A stretch of 14,002 nucleotides of DNA, from contig JAVEZE010000068.1 in the NCBI GenBank assembly GCA_034003145.1, forward strand, positions 1-14,002, given 5' to 3'. The number at the start of each line of letters is the position of its first letter. The stretch's first letter is position 1. The notes under the pieces were generated by a model. The model was not told where the DNA came from. It did no database searches and saw only the letters and a list, made by a program, of their open reading frames with translations. Source of the stretch: JACKPD01 sp034003145 (lineage in GTDB: Bacteria > Spirochaetota > Spirochaetia > CADAEX01). Shown piece after piece: positions 7,086 to 13,629 of the stretch. Made by a program: the position numbers and the translations under genes.

Positions 7086-7267
7086 ATTTTATTGTATTAT
7101 AGCAGTCCTGAACTGCTGAACTGCTGGACTGCTGGACTGCTGGATCGGGGGGGGAGTGCATCTGCCAGGCAGCAATACGGCTCCTTTCGTGCTTCCATCA
7201 GGCACCAAGCCTGGCGCCTTTAGTGCACCTTCCTGGTTCCTGTCTGCTGAACCCTCCCTCTTCCTGG
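7086..7267. repeat. Repeat-rich, GC-rich intergenic patch
   Basis: No credible gene is present. In order it holds four tandem 8-base units G(A/G)ACTGCT (7110-7141), a run of eight G (7147-7154), a 7-bp perfect inverted repeat GCCAGGC/GCCTGGC (7164-7170 and 7209-7215), flanking GTGCA/TGCAC (7156-7160 and 7224-7228), a smaller CAGGC/GCCTG hairpin (7199-7213), and two copies of CTTCCTGG (7229-7236 and 7260-7267). Base composition is clearly richer in G and C than its surroundings. It could be a dispersed repeat element or a small structured RNA. Confidence 0.6.
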
Positions 7268-8524
7268 CTATGAAAGTTTTTTGAGTGATTTCCTGTTAAT
7301 AATAATATTAAGTAAAATACCTACTATCGCGGAAAGCCCAAGTCCGCTGAACCGCAGCGGGCCGAAAACCCATTCCGCGCCGCCGAGGCCAAGTACAAAC
7401 ATTGTAGATGTAATAATCAAAAGCGCGGGGTCTGAAAGATCAACTTTTGCGTCAACCATGTTTTTTATTCCGATAGACGCGATCATTCCAAAGAGCAGTA
7501 TTGAAATACCGCCTATTACAGGGGAGGGGATACTCTGAATAATTGCTGAAAACTTTGGAATAAAAGAAAGAGTTATCGCAAACAGGGCTGCTATTCTCAT
7601 TATTGTCGGGTTGTAATTGCCGGTAAGTGCTACCGCGCCTGTGTTTTCTGAATAGGTTGTGTTTGCAGGGCCGCCAACAAGGGCAGAAAGGGAAGTCGCG
7701 ATACCATCGCCAAGCAGTGTTCTGCTTATGCCGGGATCTTTTATATAGTCCCTGCCTGTTACGTTTCCAATGGCAAGAATATCTCCAAAATGCTCCACAA
7801 TAGTTACAATCGCTACCGGAACCGCAATACTTATGGCAGACGCGTCAAATTCTGGAAATGTAAATTTGGGAACTCCAAACCACGCAGCTTCCTGCATTAA
7901 TGTAAAGTCAACAAATCCTGTTACTCCCGCGGCAAAATAGCCTGCAGCAAGTGATATCAGGACAGGCAGTGCTGAAAGGAAACTCTTTCCACTCCTTCCA
8001 AAGTAAATTTTTATGAAAATACCTGTGGAAAGGGTGAAAAGGGCAAGCAGCCAGCAGTTCATTGTCCCTTTGAGTTCCGCAAGGCCGTATGCTCCGCTTG
8101 CCTGCTCGATTGCTACGCTTGAAAGCATGAGCCCTATAAGTATTATCATCGGGCCTGTGACATGGGCCGGCAGAATCTTTTCGATAAAATCAGGATCAAT
8201 GAATTTCAGGATAACAGCAACCAGGATATATAAAAGCCCGGCGCAAAAAATACCGCCAAGCGCTGTCTCAATCGAACCGCCGCTTTGAACTATAGCCAAA
8301 ATCGGGGGAATAAAGGCAAACGAACTGCCCAGGAAAATCGGGACCTTGAATCCTGTAACAAAATGGAAAATAAGCGTACCTGCGCCTGCTGCGAACAGGG
8401 CAACTCCTACATCAAGCCCTGTAATGATCGGAACAAGTACTGTTGCCCCGAACATGACAAAGGTGTGCTGCAATCCCAGAACCACTGTTTTGGCATCACA
8501 ATTGCTGAAAATCTTTTTTATCAT
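7268..8524 (-). CDS. uraA: Uracil/xanthine permease (NCS2 family, UraA-like)
   Basis: This 418-residue integral membrane protein has about 14 hydrophobic segments, the 7+7 inverted-repeat plan of nucleobase-cation symporter-2 transporters. It aligns by eye with E. coli UraA throughout: LQHTFVMFGATVLVP (18-32), LGSSFAFIPP (65-74), VEHFGDILAI (E244, H245) and NTTYSENTGAVALTG (E293). The two glutamates correspond to the uracil- and proton-coordinating residues of UraA. It probably imports uracil with protons; xanthine or urate specificity is less likely given the UraA-like signature. GAGGAGG lies directly before the ATG. A terminator hairpin sits immediately upstream of that ribosome site, suggesting attenuation by pyrimidine status or another signal. 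No other pyrimidine gene is in the window. Confidence 0.9.
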   Translation of the reverse strand: MIKKIFSNCDAKTVVLGLQHTFVMFGATVLVPIITGLDVGVALFAAGAGTLIFHFVTGFKVPIFLGSSFAFIPPILAIVQSGGSIETALGGIFCAGLLYILVAVILKFIDPDFIEKILPAHVTGPMIILIGLMLSSVAIEQASGAYGLAELKGTMNCWLLALFTLSTGIFIKIYFGRSGKSFLSALPVLISLAAGYFAAGVTGFVDFTLMQEAAWFGVPKFTFPEFDASAISIAVPVAIVTIVEHFGDILAIGNVTGRDYIKDPGISRTLLGDGIATSLSALVGGPANTTYSENTGAVALTGNYNPTIMRIAALFAITLSFIPKFSAIIQSIPSPVIGGISILLFGMIASIGIKNMVDAKVDLSDPALLIITSTMFVLGLGGAEWVFGPLRFSGLGLSAIVGILLNIIINRKSLKKLS

Positions 8525-8535
8525 TTTACCTCCTC

Positions 8536-8563
8536 AAAAAAAAACCGCCTGTAATGGCGGTTT
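8536..8563 (-). terminator. Leader terminator (putative attenuator) of the uracil permease gene
   Basis: In the minus-strand transcript AAACCGCC and GGCGGUUU form an 8-bp stem with a six-base loop, followed directly by a run of nine U. This is a textbook intrinsic terminator. It ends just before GAGGAGG and the uraA-like ATG, so it can only make sense as a regulated, conditional terminator in the leader. Confidence 0.85.
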
Positions 8564-8693
8564 ATAAAATTTATGAATTAATTATTTTAACAGTATTGCT
8601 GCATGAATTCCTGTCCAGGGTATTACCCTGCTGATTTTTTTTTGCAAACCTGAAGACGTTTAAAACGGTGTTCAAAATACTGTACATAATTAA
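8564..8693 (-). promoter_or_regulatory. Structured 5' leader of the permease gene, candidate riboswitch or protein-bound antiterminator region
   Basis: Between the promoter and the leader terminator the RNA can form a long-range 8-bp stem, ACAGUAUU (8683-8676) with AAUACUGU (8597-8590). Inside this lies a compact hairpin from CAGGGTATTACCCTG (8616-8630, 6-bp stem, 3-base loop). GGUUU near 8645-8650 could pair with AAACC of the terminator's 5' arm as a weak antiterminator. The consensus PyrR-binding loop was not recognised, and I do not see a known riboswitch core. Confidence 0.45.
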
Positions 8694-8699
8694 TCAATG

Positions 8700-8728
8700 A
8701 TAATATTGGATAATGAGCTAAATATCAA
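8700..8728 (-). promoter_or_regulatory. Promoter of the uracil permease gene
   Basis: On the minus strand TTGATA (8728-8723) is followed after exactly 17 bases by TATTAT (8705-8700), each matching consensus at 5 of 6. Transcription would begin near 8693, giving a leader of roughly 170 bases that contains the structured region and the terminator. Confidence 0.6.
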
Positions 8729-8758
8729 TTATTTTTGTTGGTATTCCATAAAAAAATT

Positions 8759-8780
8759 GAGTATGGTTGGAGTATGGTTG
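8759..8780. repeat. Perfect 11-bp tandem duplication at the transferase start
   Basis: GAGTATGGTTG occurs twice in direct succession (8759-8769, 8770-8780). Each copy contains an ATG, and because 11 is not a multiple of 3 the two ATGs are in different frames. Only the second (8774) is in frame with the transferase. Confidence 0.95.
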
Positions 8781-9472
8781 TTATCAAGGAAAAAGAGAGA
8801 GCAAAACCTGTAAAATGCCCGTATCTTCCCGGCAGATTATTTACACAGGAATTTTTTCTTGCCTACAGCATTGGAGAGGATGAGTTTTCAACCCTTGTTG
8901 CTGCGGGATGGAGGAAATTCGGGTTCTATTTTTTCCGTCCAGCATGCCCGGACTGCCGCAAATGTATTCCTGTAAGAGTCATCGCAGATAAATATATTCC
9001 AACAAAAAATCAGCGAAGGATTTTACGCAAAAATAGTGAAACTGATATCCAGATAATTTCAAACACTTTCAGTGAAGAAAGATACCAGATATATAAAAAA
9101 CACTCAGATATAAGGTTCGGCCAGAAAACAAGCAGGGAAAGATATGTTCAGGATTTCTGCATAAGCGCTGCCCCTTCCTTTATCATGGAGTACAGGTCAG
9201 GCGGCGTTCTTTTCGGCACTGGCTATCTTGACAGCGCATCAGACGGGCTGAGCTCAGTTTATTTTGCCTTTGACCCTGATTATTCATATCTTACCCCTGG
9301 AATATTAAGCTGCATGATAGAAATTGATACAGCAAGGATACTGGGCAAAAAATATTATTATCCTGGCTACTATGTTGAAGGTAACAGTTCAATGGATTAC
9401 AAGATAAGATTCAGCCCCTATGAGCTTTACAACTGGGAAACTAAAAGCTGGCATAACCCTGAGCATCTTTAA
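8774..9472 (+). CDS. bpt: Bacterial arginyl/leucyl-tRNA-protein transferase (Ate1/Bpt family)
   Basis: The protein has 232 residues from ATG 8774. It shows the family layout: PVKCPYLPGR (C15) at the N-terminus, FRPACPDCRKCIPVRV with the C58/C61/C64 cluster, the basic KNQRRILRKN segment, then DGLSSVYFAFDPD, ILSCMIEIDTARILGKKYYYPGYYV and YKIRFSPYEL of the catalytic half. These enzymes move an amino acid from aminoacyl-tRNA to the N-terminus of proteins, marking them for ClpAP degradation (N-degron pathway). Bacterial Bpt uses leucyl-tRNA on Asp/Glu N-termini; arginyl specificity cannot be excluded. Cysteines in this family can hold an iron-sulfur cluster. The start is uncertain: the reading frame opens further, to TTG 8735, and no well-spaced Shine-Dalgarno precedes either. 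It ends 10 bases from the convergent feoB. Confidence 0.88.
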   Translation: MVVIKEKERAKPVKCPYLPGRLFTQEFFLAYSIGEDEFSTLVAAGWRKFGFYFFRPACPDCRKCIPVRVIADKYIPTKNQRRILRKNSETDIQIISNTFSEERYQIYKKHSDIRFGQKTSRERYVQDFCISAAPSFIMEYRSGGVLFGTGYLDSASDGLSSVYFAFDPDYSYLTPGILSCMIEIDTARILGKKYYYPGYYVEGNSSMDYKIRFSPYELYNWETKSWHNPEHL

Positions 9473-9482
9473 AACAGCGCAG

Positions 9483-11783
9483 CTAACCCCTTGTTGAGCC
9501 GATTATTTTAAGTCCGCCAAAGAGGATTGTAATGATAACAAGAGGCACAGCAATCCATACCAGGTTGTGCCCTTCTGCTATCTGATAGAAAAGTGTTGAA
9601 ATTACCCAGGCCATTACAGTCAGGTATACCGGTAAAAGGCTACCAAAAAACAGATCCATTTCCCTTATCGCTGCGGCAAGGGCCGCGACACAGGGGAAAT
9701 AAATCAGAACAAACAATAAAAAAGCGTAAGCGCTTGCTTTGGAAAACCTGTTTTTTATATGGCTGAGGATGCTGTTTTCATATTCATTTTCAGTTTCTTC
9801 AGTATCAGAGGGGATTTCTGTTTTTTCTCCCCTGATCAGGTGCGGAAATATCTCTTCCAGATTCTCTACTATTGAAAATAAAGCAGCTTTCAATTCGCGG
9901 GTAAAACTGAAAGAGTTTTCTGTAACTGTGCTGTCTGTATTGCTGGTTATATTGGCGTTTTTTGCCATGTAAAGCTGGCTGTATAGTGAGTTCATCGTCC
10001 CTACGACAGATTCCTTGGCAAAAAGACCGCTGAAAAGTCCTGCTACTGCAGGCCAGTTATCACGCTCTATCCCCATCGGCATAAAAACAGGGGTAATTGA
10101 CATCCCTATTTTTGCAAGAAGTGATTTTTGCGGATCAGTTTCCCCGATTTTAAAGTCTGTACTTATTGAGTTTAAAAGGCTTAACAGAACTACAAGAAAC
10201 ACTATTACCTTTCCTGCCCTGATTATGAATATCTTCAGTCTGTTCCAGGTATGCATCATTATATGTTTCATCCTGGGCGTGTGGTAGGGGGGAAGTTCCA
10301 TTATAAACTGAGAATAGTCTCCCTTGAAAAGTGTTTTTTTAAGGAGAAATCCGGTAAGAACTGCAAGGAGAACTCCAACCATATAGAGGGAGAAAACAAT
10401 GCGTCCTGCCATCTGGCCGAAAAAAGCCGCCCCAAAAAGGGCATAAACAGGAAGTCTGGCCCCGCACGACATAAGAGGTGTCATATATATAGTAAGATAC
10501 CGGTCTTTTTTGGATTCAAGCGTTCTTGTCGCAAGTATTGCCGGTACTGTGCATCCGAACCCCACAATCATGGGGACAAACGCTTTTCCAGGTAAACCCA
10601 GTACTTTCATGAACCTGTCCATTACAAATGCTGCCCTTGACATGTAGCCTGAATCTTCAAGAAGGGAGAGCATAAGAAACATGAAAAAAATAACCGGAAT
10701 AAAGGTCGCGACAGTCTGCACTCCAGCTCCCACACCTCCTGCTACAAGGGTGATAATCCACTCCCCGGCGCCCAAAGATCCAAGCAGTTTTCCAAGACCT
10801 TCCACAAAAACTGCTCCGAATAAAATATCGAAGAAATCGATAAAAACAGAACCGAAACTTACAGATACCCAAAAAACCACATACATGACAAGAAAAAAGA
10901 AAGGAATTCCAAGCATCTTGTTCAGTACAAAGTTGTCTATCTTGTCTGTAACAGATCTTCTGTCAATCTTTTTATGTACTGTCTTTTTTACAAGGCCTGT
11001 AATGTGGGCGTATCTGTATTCAGCTATAATAATATCAGGTGTATCTTTAAGAATACTGGTTATTTTAAGGATGGTCTCGCTTATGTTTTCTGCAGTAAGC
11101 AGCCCTTCAGACGCTGCCCTTTCTATAATCCATTCATCTCCTTCCAGTATTTTCAGCGAAAGCCATCTTGAATCTGTATTTACTTTATCTGCCAGCCTGG
11201 AAAGAGGTTCTTCCCATCCTTTGAGGATGTCTTCTATTTCATTGGGGTATACAATTTTTACATCAGGTTTTTTTACCTCATCTGAGGAAAGCTGCTGCAC
11301 AATAGCCTGTTTTACAGTTTCAATATCATTTTTGTTCAAAACCGATACAGGCAGGACTTTGGAATCAAGGGTTGCTGCCATAAAGCTGCTGTCTATTGTT
11401 ATTCCGTTTCTTTCGGCAAGATCTATCATGTTTAGGAGTATAAGAACAGGTGCTTTCATTTCCAGAAGCTGTGTTGTAAGGTAAAGGTTTCTTTCAATAT
11501 TTGTGGAATCAACAACATTTATGATAAGATCAGGTTCACCGCTTAAGATATAGTCTCTTGCAGCTTTTTCATCATCAGAATAAGCGGAAAATGAATAAAT
11601 GCCAGGCAGGTCTACAATCCTGTATTTTTCCCCTTCAGTTGTGAGCTCGCCTTCCTTTTTTTCAACTGTAACACCGGGCCAGTTGCCTATATACTGTGTG
11701 CTTCCTGTAAGCGCATTAAATAAAGCAGATTTACCGCAGTTGGGGTTCCCTGCTATAGCTACAGTTTTCTGTTTTTTTGACAA
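9483..11783 (-). CDS. feoB: Ferrous iron transport protein B (FeoB)
   Basis: This 766-residue protein has an N-terminal GTPase domain: G1 GNPNCGKS (12-19), G2 within GVTVEKKEG, G3 DLPG (58-61) and G4 NMID (118-121). A helical regulatory domain follows (about 175-270), then the membrane part with two gate halves. VPMIVGFGCTVPAILATRTL with C411, and C440 in SCGARLPVY, are the conserved pore motifs; FAKESVVGTMNSLY (588-601) is in the second gate. An acidic loop (about 610-670) separates late helices. It imports Fe2+ across the inner membrane using GTP hydrolysis. The start is TTG 11783 with GAGGT six bases upstream; the only nearby ATG (11794-11792) is followed at once by a stop in frame. It is the second gene of a feoAB operon, 94 bases after feoA. 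Its end faces the transferase with no terminator between. Confidence 0.97.
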   Translation of the reverse strand: MSKKQKTVAIAGNPNCGKSALFNALTGSTQYIGNWPGVTVEKKEGELTTEGEKYRIVDLPGIYSFSAYSDDEKAARDYILSGEPDLIINVVDSTNIERNLYLTTQLLEMKAPVLILLNMIDLAERNGITIDSSFMAATLDSKVLPVSVLNKNDIETVKQAIVQQLSSDEVKKPDVKIVYPNEIEDILKGWEEPLSRLADKVNTDSRWLSLKILEGDEWIIERAASEGLLTAENISETILKITSILKDTPDIIIAEYRYAHITGLVKKTVHKKIDRRSVTDKIDNFVLNKMLGIPFFFLVMYVVFWVSVSFGSVFIDFFDILFGAVFVEGLGKLLGSLGAGEWIITLVAGGVGAGVQTVATFIPVIFFMFLMLSLLEDSGYMSRAAFVMDRFMKVLGLPGKAFVPMIVGFGCTVPAILATRTLESKKDRYLTIYMTPLMSCGARLPVYALFGAAFFGQMAGRIVFSLYMVGVLLAVLTGFLLKKTLFKGDYSQFIMELPPYHTPRMKHIMMHTWNRLKIFIIRAGKVIVFLVVLLSLLNSISTDFKIGETDPQKSLLAKIGMSITPVFMPMGIERDNWPAVAGLFSGLFAKESVVGTMNSLYSQLYMAKNANITSNTDSTVTENSFSFTRELKAALFSIVENLEEIFPHLIRGEKTEIPSDTEETENEYENSILSHIKNRFSKASAYAFLLFVLIYFPCVAALAAAIREMDLFFGSLLPVYLTVMAWVISTLFYQIAEGHNLVWIAVPLVIITILFGGLKIIGSTRG

Positions 11784-11842
11784 GTATTACCTCATAAGGT
11801 CCCGTCAGATGCGGAGCTGCAATCGTAATGAACCACAATATA

Positions 11843-11876
11843 AAAATCCTGTTTAAACTGCTCAATCCTGGATTTT
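11843..11876 (-). terminator. Weak hairpin between feoA and feoB
   Basis: Immediately after the feoA stop, AAAATCC and GGATTTT (11843-11849 and 11870-11876) can form a 7-bp stem with a 20-base loop, and in the minus transcript it ends in five U. It could act as a partial terminator or an mRNA stabiliser that sets the FeoA to FeoB ratio. The stem is AT-rich and the loop long, so the effect would be modest. Confidence 0.3.
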
Positions 11877-11877
11877 A

Positions 11878-12351
11878 TCAGGCGCAACAGTTTTTGTCAT
11901 TAATTTTTCTTCCAGCCTCCGGGTCTTGCGCACTGCTTCCTTCATCCCGGCCTGCTCTGAGCCCTCCGCCGCCTGCGCCATGTCCTGCTCCGCGGCCTCT
12001 GCCTGCTTCGCGTCCGCAACCCCTTCCGTGACTGCCGTGTCCGCGCCCGCCTTTGCAAGGGAAACCTGCTTTGCGCCTCAGATTGTTGAAAAAACCTGTA
12101 CAAGGCTGCACAAAAGTTTCATCTTTTTCCAGAATCAGTATATCTGCCTCTTTTTTCCTTAGGGAAAGCTTGAATCCCCTAAGTTCCATCTGGACGGGAT
12201 CTCCCAGGGGTGCGGTTTTTATAAGTGTTACTATTGTCCCTTTTATCAATCCCATTGATAAAAGTTTCTGCCTGTAATAATTGTTGCCTGTTTCATATCC
12301 TGCAATAATTGCTGATTCACCCGGGACAAGGTTTTTTATTTTTACTGTCAT
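11878..12351 (-). CDS. feoA: Ferrous iron transport protein A (FeoA) with Gly/Arg/His/Cys-rich C-terminal extension
   Basis: This 157-residue protein begins MTVKIKNLVPGESAIIAGYE. Residues 3-76 form the SH3-like FeoA domain (RQKLLSMGLIKGTIVTLIKTAPLGDPVQMELRGFKLSLRKKEADIL), a cytoplasmic partner that interacts with FeoB. Stand-alone FeoA proteins are usually about 75-85 residues, so residues 78-157 are an extension. Residues 101-138 are about half glycine with many arginines, three histidines (105, 108, 124) and a cysteine (112); other cysteines are at 84, 99, 155 and 156. A metal-binding or disordered linker role is inference only. The ATG at 12351 was chosen over the upstream TTG 12387 because it begins the family domain; AGGA (12367-12364) lies 12 bases before it. 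The tail DNA is much more GC-rich than its surroundings because of Gly, Arg and Ala codons. Confidence 0.93.
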   Translation of the reverse strand: MTVKIKNLVPGESAIIAGYETGNNYYRQKLLSMGLIKGTIVTLIKTAPLGDPVQMELRGFKLSLRKKEADILILEKDETFVQPCTGFFNNLRRKAGFPCKGGRGHGSHGRGCGREAGRGRGAGHGAGGGGLRAGRDEGSSAQDPEAGRKINDKNCCA

Positions 12352-12373
12352 ATAGTTTATATTTCCTGTAACT

Positions 12374-12402
12374 AATATAATTAGCAATATCTAATGAGTC
12401 AA
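12374..12402 (-). promoter_or_regulatory. feo operon promoter with an inverted repeat filling its spacer
   Basis: On the minus strand TTGACT (12402-12397, 5 of 6) is separated by exactly 17 bases from TATATT (12379-12374, 5 of 6). The spacer contains ATTAGATATTGCTAAT (12395-12380), with 5-bp arms ATTAG and CTAAT. A third half-site makes CTAATATAATTAG (12372-12384) across the -10. The TTAG...CTAA form resembles operators of the DtxR/IdeR/MntR iron-manganese repressor family. Transcription would start near 12367, about 16 bases before the feoA ATG. Confidence 0.65.
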
Positions 12403-12446
12403 CACGCGTGGGGCCAATATTTGCCCCAGATAAAAAATATTTTTTT
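12403..12446. promoter_or_regulatory. Cluster of palindromes between feo and the ketopantoate reductase-like gene
   Basis: Three symmetrical elements follow each other: CACGCGTG (12403-12410), TGGGGC/GCCCCA separated by 8 bases (12409-12414 and 12423-12428), and AAAAAATATTTTTT (12432-12445). They lie upstream of both divergent genes, so they are not terminators for either. They could be operator sites or a DNA-bending region. No regulator can be named. Confidence 0.35.
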
Positions 12447-12482
12447 CGATGCAGTATGCTGGATTGTTTTGCGCAAGAGCCT

Positions 12483-12508
12483 TAAGAGAATAAAGAGAAT
12501 AAAGAGAA
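12483..12508. repeat. Short tandem repeat, 9-base period
   Basis: TAAAGAGAA occurs at 12491-12499 and 12500-12508, preceded by a shortened copy TAAGAGAA at 12483-12490. It ends five bases before the -35 of the downstream promoter. Change in copy number would alter spacing between upstream sites and the promoter. Confidence 0.85.
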
Positions 12509-12512
12509 TCTA

Positions 12513-12541
12513 TAGACATCAAAAAAGGTTAAAGCTATATT
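12513..12541 (+). promoter_or_regulatory. Promoter of the ketopantoate reductase-like gene
   Basis: TAGACA (12513-12518, 5 of 6) is followed by a 17-base spacer and TATATT (12536-12541, 5 of 6). Transcription would start near 12548, leaving about 28 bases before the ATG, with GGAGG at 12567-12571. Confidence 0.5.
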
Positions 12542-12575
12542 AAAGCAAATGATATAAACAAAAACGGGAGGAATT

Positions 12576-13532
12576 ATGAATCTTTACAGGAGTGAAGCTG
12601 CAAATCATATCTGTATAGCAGGCCTCGGCGGAGTAGGCGGTTACTTCGGAGGGATGATTGCCCTTAATATTACCAGTAACTACAAAGACAAACGGGATGT
12701 GACTTTTATTGCAAGAGGCCCTCATCTTGAAGCTGTAAAAAAGAACGGCCTTGTAATAAAACCGTGGACAGGTGAACCTTTTACCTGCTATCCAAATGTT
12801 GCTACTGATAGAGTTTCAGATCTTCCTTATCTGAATCTCATAATCGCGGCTGTAAAAGGCTATGATCTCGAAGATATGATGAAATCGTTAAAAGAAAAAA
12901 TAACAGATGAAACTGTGATTATTCCTCTCTTAAACGGAGTCGACAACGAAGAAAAGATAAGAAAAGTTACAGTGAAAGGTATTATACTTCCATCGTGCGT
13001 ATATATTGCGTCAAAAATTGAAGAGCCTGGCGTCATTTCCATGATGGGTGATATGGCAAGAATAGTTTCCGGCCCAGATCTTGGTAATCCTGATTATGAT
13101 AAAGAAGAGATAATTGCATTTTTCAAAAGTATGGGAATAAATTTTAAATGGGATGAAAATCCGCAGATACCTATATGGAAAAAATTCATTTTTATAGCTC
13201 CGGCTGCACTTATAACTGCTGCCAACAATGTAACAATCAACGGGATAGCAGGTGATCCGGCGCTAAAGAGCGATTTTTACGGAATAATGGAAGAAATCCG
13301 CGCTATTGCGGAAAAAAAGGATATTATTCTTCCCGCAGATTCAGAAGAAAAATCTTACAAAATTGTTGAAAATATTGATAAAAACGCTAAAACTTCTTTT
13401 CAGCTTGACCTTGAAAAAGGAAAGAGTAAAACAGAGATTGATACTTTCGGGTACAGTATTGTAAGAATGGGCAAGGAGACAGGAATAAGCACCCCTGTTA
13501 CAGAGAAAGTCCTAAAAACCATAAAAATATAA
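12576..13532 (+). CDS. 2-dehydropantoate 2-reductase (ketopantoate reductase) family protein
   Basis: This 318-residue protein has an N-terminal Rossmann motif ICIAGLGGVGGYFGG (GLGGVG 16-21) and an ApbA/PanE-type layout: K94 in AAVKGYD, LLNGVDNEE around N120, K202/K203 in PIWKKFIF at the hinge, and the C-terminal helical signature SFQLDLEKGKSKTEID (274-289) ending in GISTPVTEKV. Ketopantoate reductase uses NADPH to make pantoate for coenzyme A. Many paralogues of this family act on other 2-oxoacids, and no panB, panC or panD lies nearby, so I assign the family but not the pathway step. It begins at ATG 12576 with GGGAGG four bases ahead. It has its own promoter and is followed by a weak hairpin, then a GntR regulator gene, which might control it. 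Confidence 0.87.
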   Translation: MNLYRSEAANHICIAGLGGVGGYFGGMIALNITSNYKDKRDVTFIARGPHLEAVKKNGLVIKPWTGEPFTCYPNVATDRVSDLPYLNLIIAAVKGYDLEDMMKSLKEKITDETVIIPLLNGVDNEEKIRKVTVKGIILPSCVYIASKIEEPGVISMMGDMARIVSGPDLGNPDYDKEEIIAFFKSMGINFKWDENPQIPIWKKFIFIAPAALITAANNVTINGIAGDPALKSDFYGIMEEIRAIAEKKDIILPADSEEKSYKIVENIDKNAKTSFQLDLEKGKSKTEIDTFGYSIVRMGKETGISTPVTEKVLKTIKI

Positions 13533-13581
13533 AAAGCGGCCAGCTCCCTTTTAACTGAAAAAACCCGGCAATAGAATCTTT

Positions 13582-13605
13582 TATCTTTGAAAAAGATAGT
13601 TTTTG
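13582..13605 (+). terminator. Probable weak terminator after the ketopantoate reductase-like gene
   Basis: TATCTTT (13582-13588) and AAAGATA (13592-13598) form a 7-bp stem with a GAA loop, followed by GTTTTTG. The stem has only one G-C pair, so termination may be partial and some readthrough into the GntR gene is possible. Confidence 0.4.
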
Positions 13606-13629
13606 TTGAATAAGTCTGTTCAAAGGTAT

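Noticed and set aside
6918..7223. 101-residue plus-strand ORF running through the terminator and the octamer repeats
   Set aside because: It begins inside the dehydrogenase gene in another frame, crosses a strong terminator, and its C-terminal half is translated repeat sequence.
8541..8720. PyrR-binding site or known purine/preQ1 riboswitch
   Set aside because: I looked for the CNGNGAGG-type PyrR loop and for purine-riboswitch core bases in the leader and did not find a convincing match, so no class is assigned.
10681..11484. 267-residue plus-strand ORF
   Set aside because: It lies wholly antisense to the GTPase and first membrane part of feoB, is Ser/Thr/Ile-rich as expected for a shadow frame, and has no ribosome site or recognisable domain.
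11926..12162. 78-residue plus-strand ORF opposite the FeoA tail, and an Ala/Glu-rich frame on the minus strand over the same DNA (about 11860-12070)
   Set aside because: Both are other-frame readings of the GC-rich Gly/Arg-coding tail. The Ala/Glu-rich frame looks protein-like but has no usable start in its long part and an upstream stop, and its third positions are far more GC-rich than neighbouring genes. The FeoA frame is continuous with a recognised domain.
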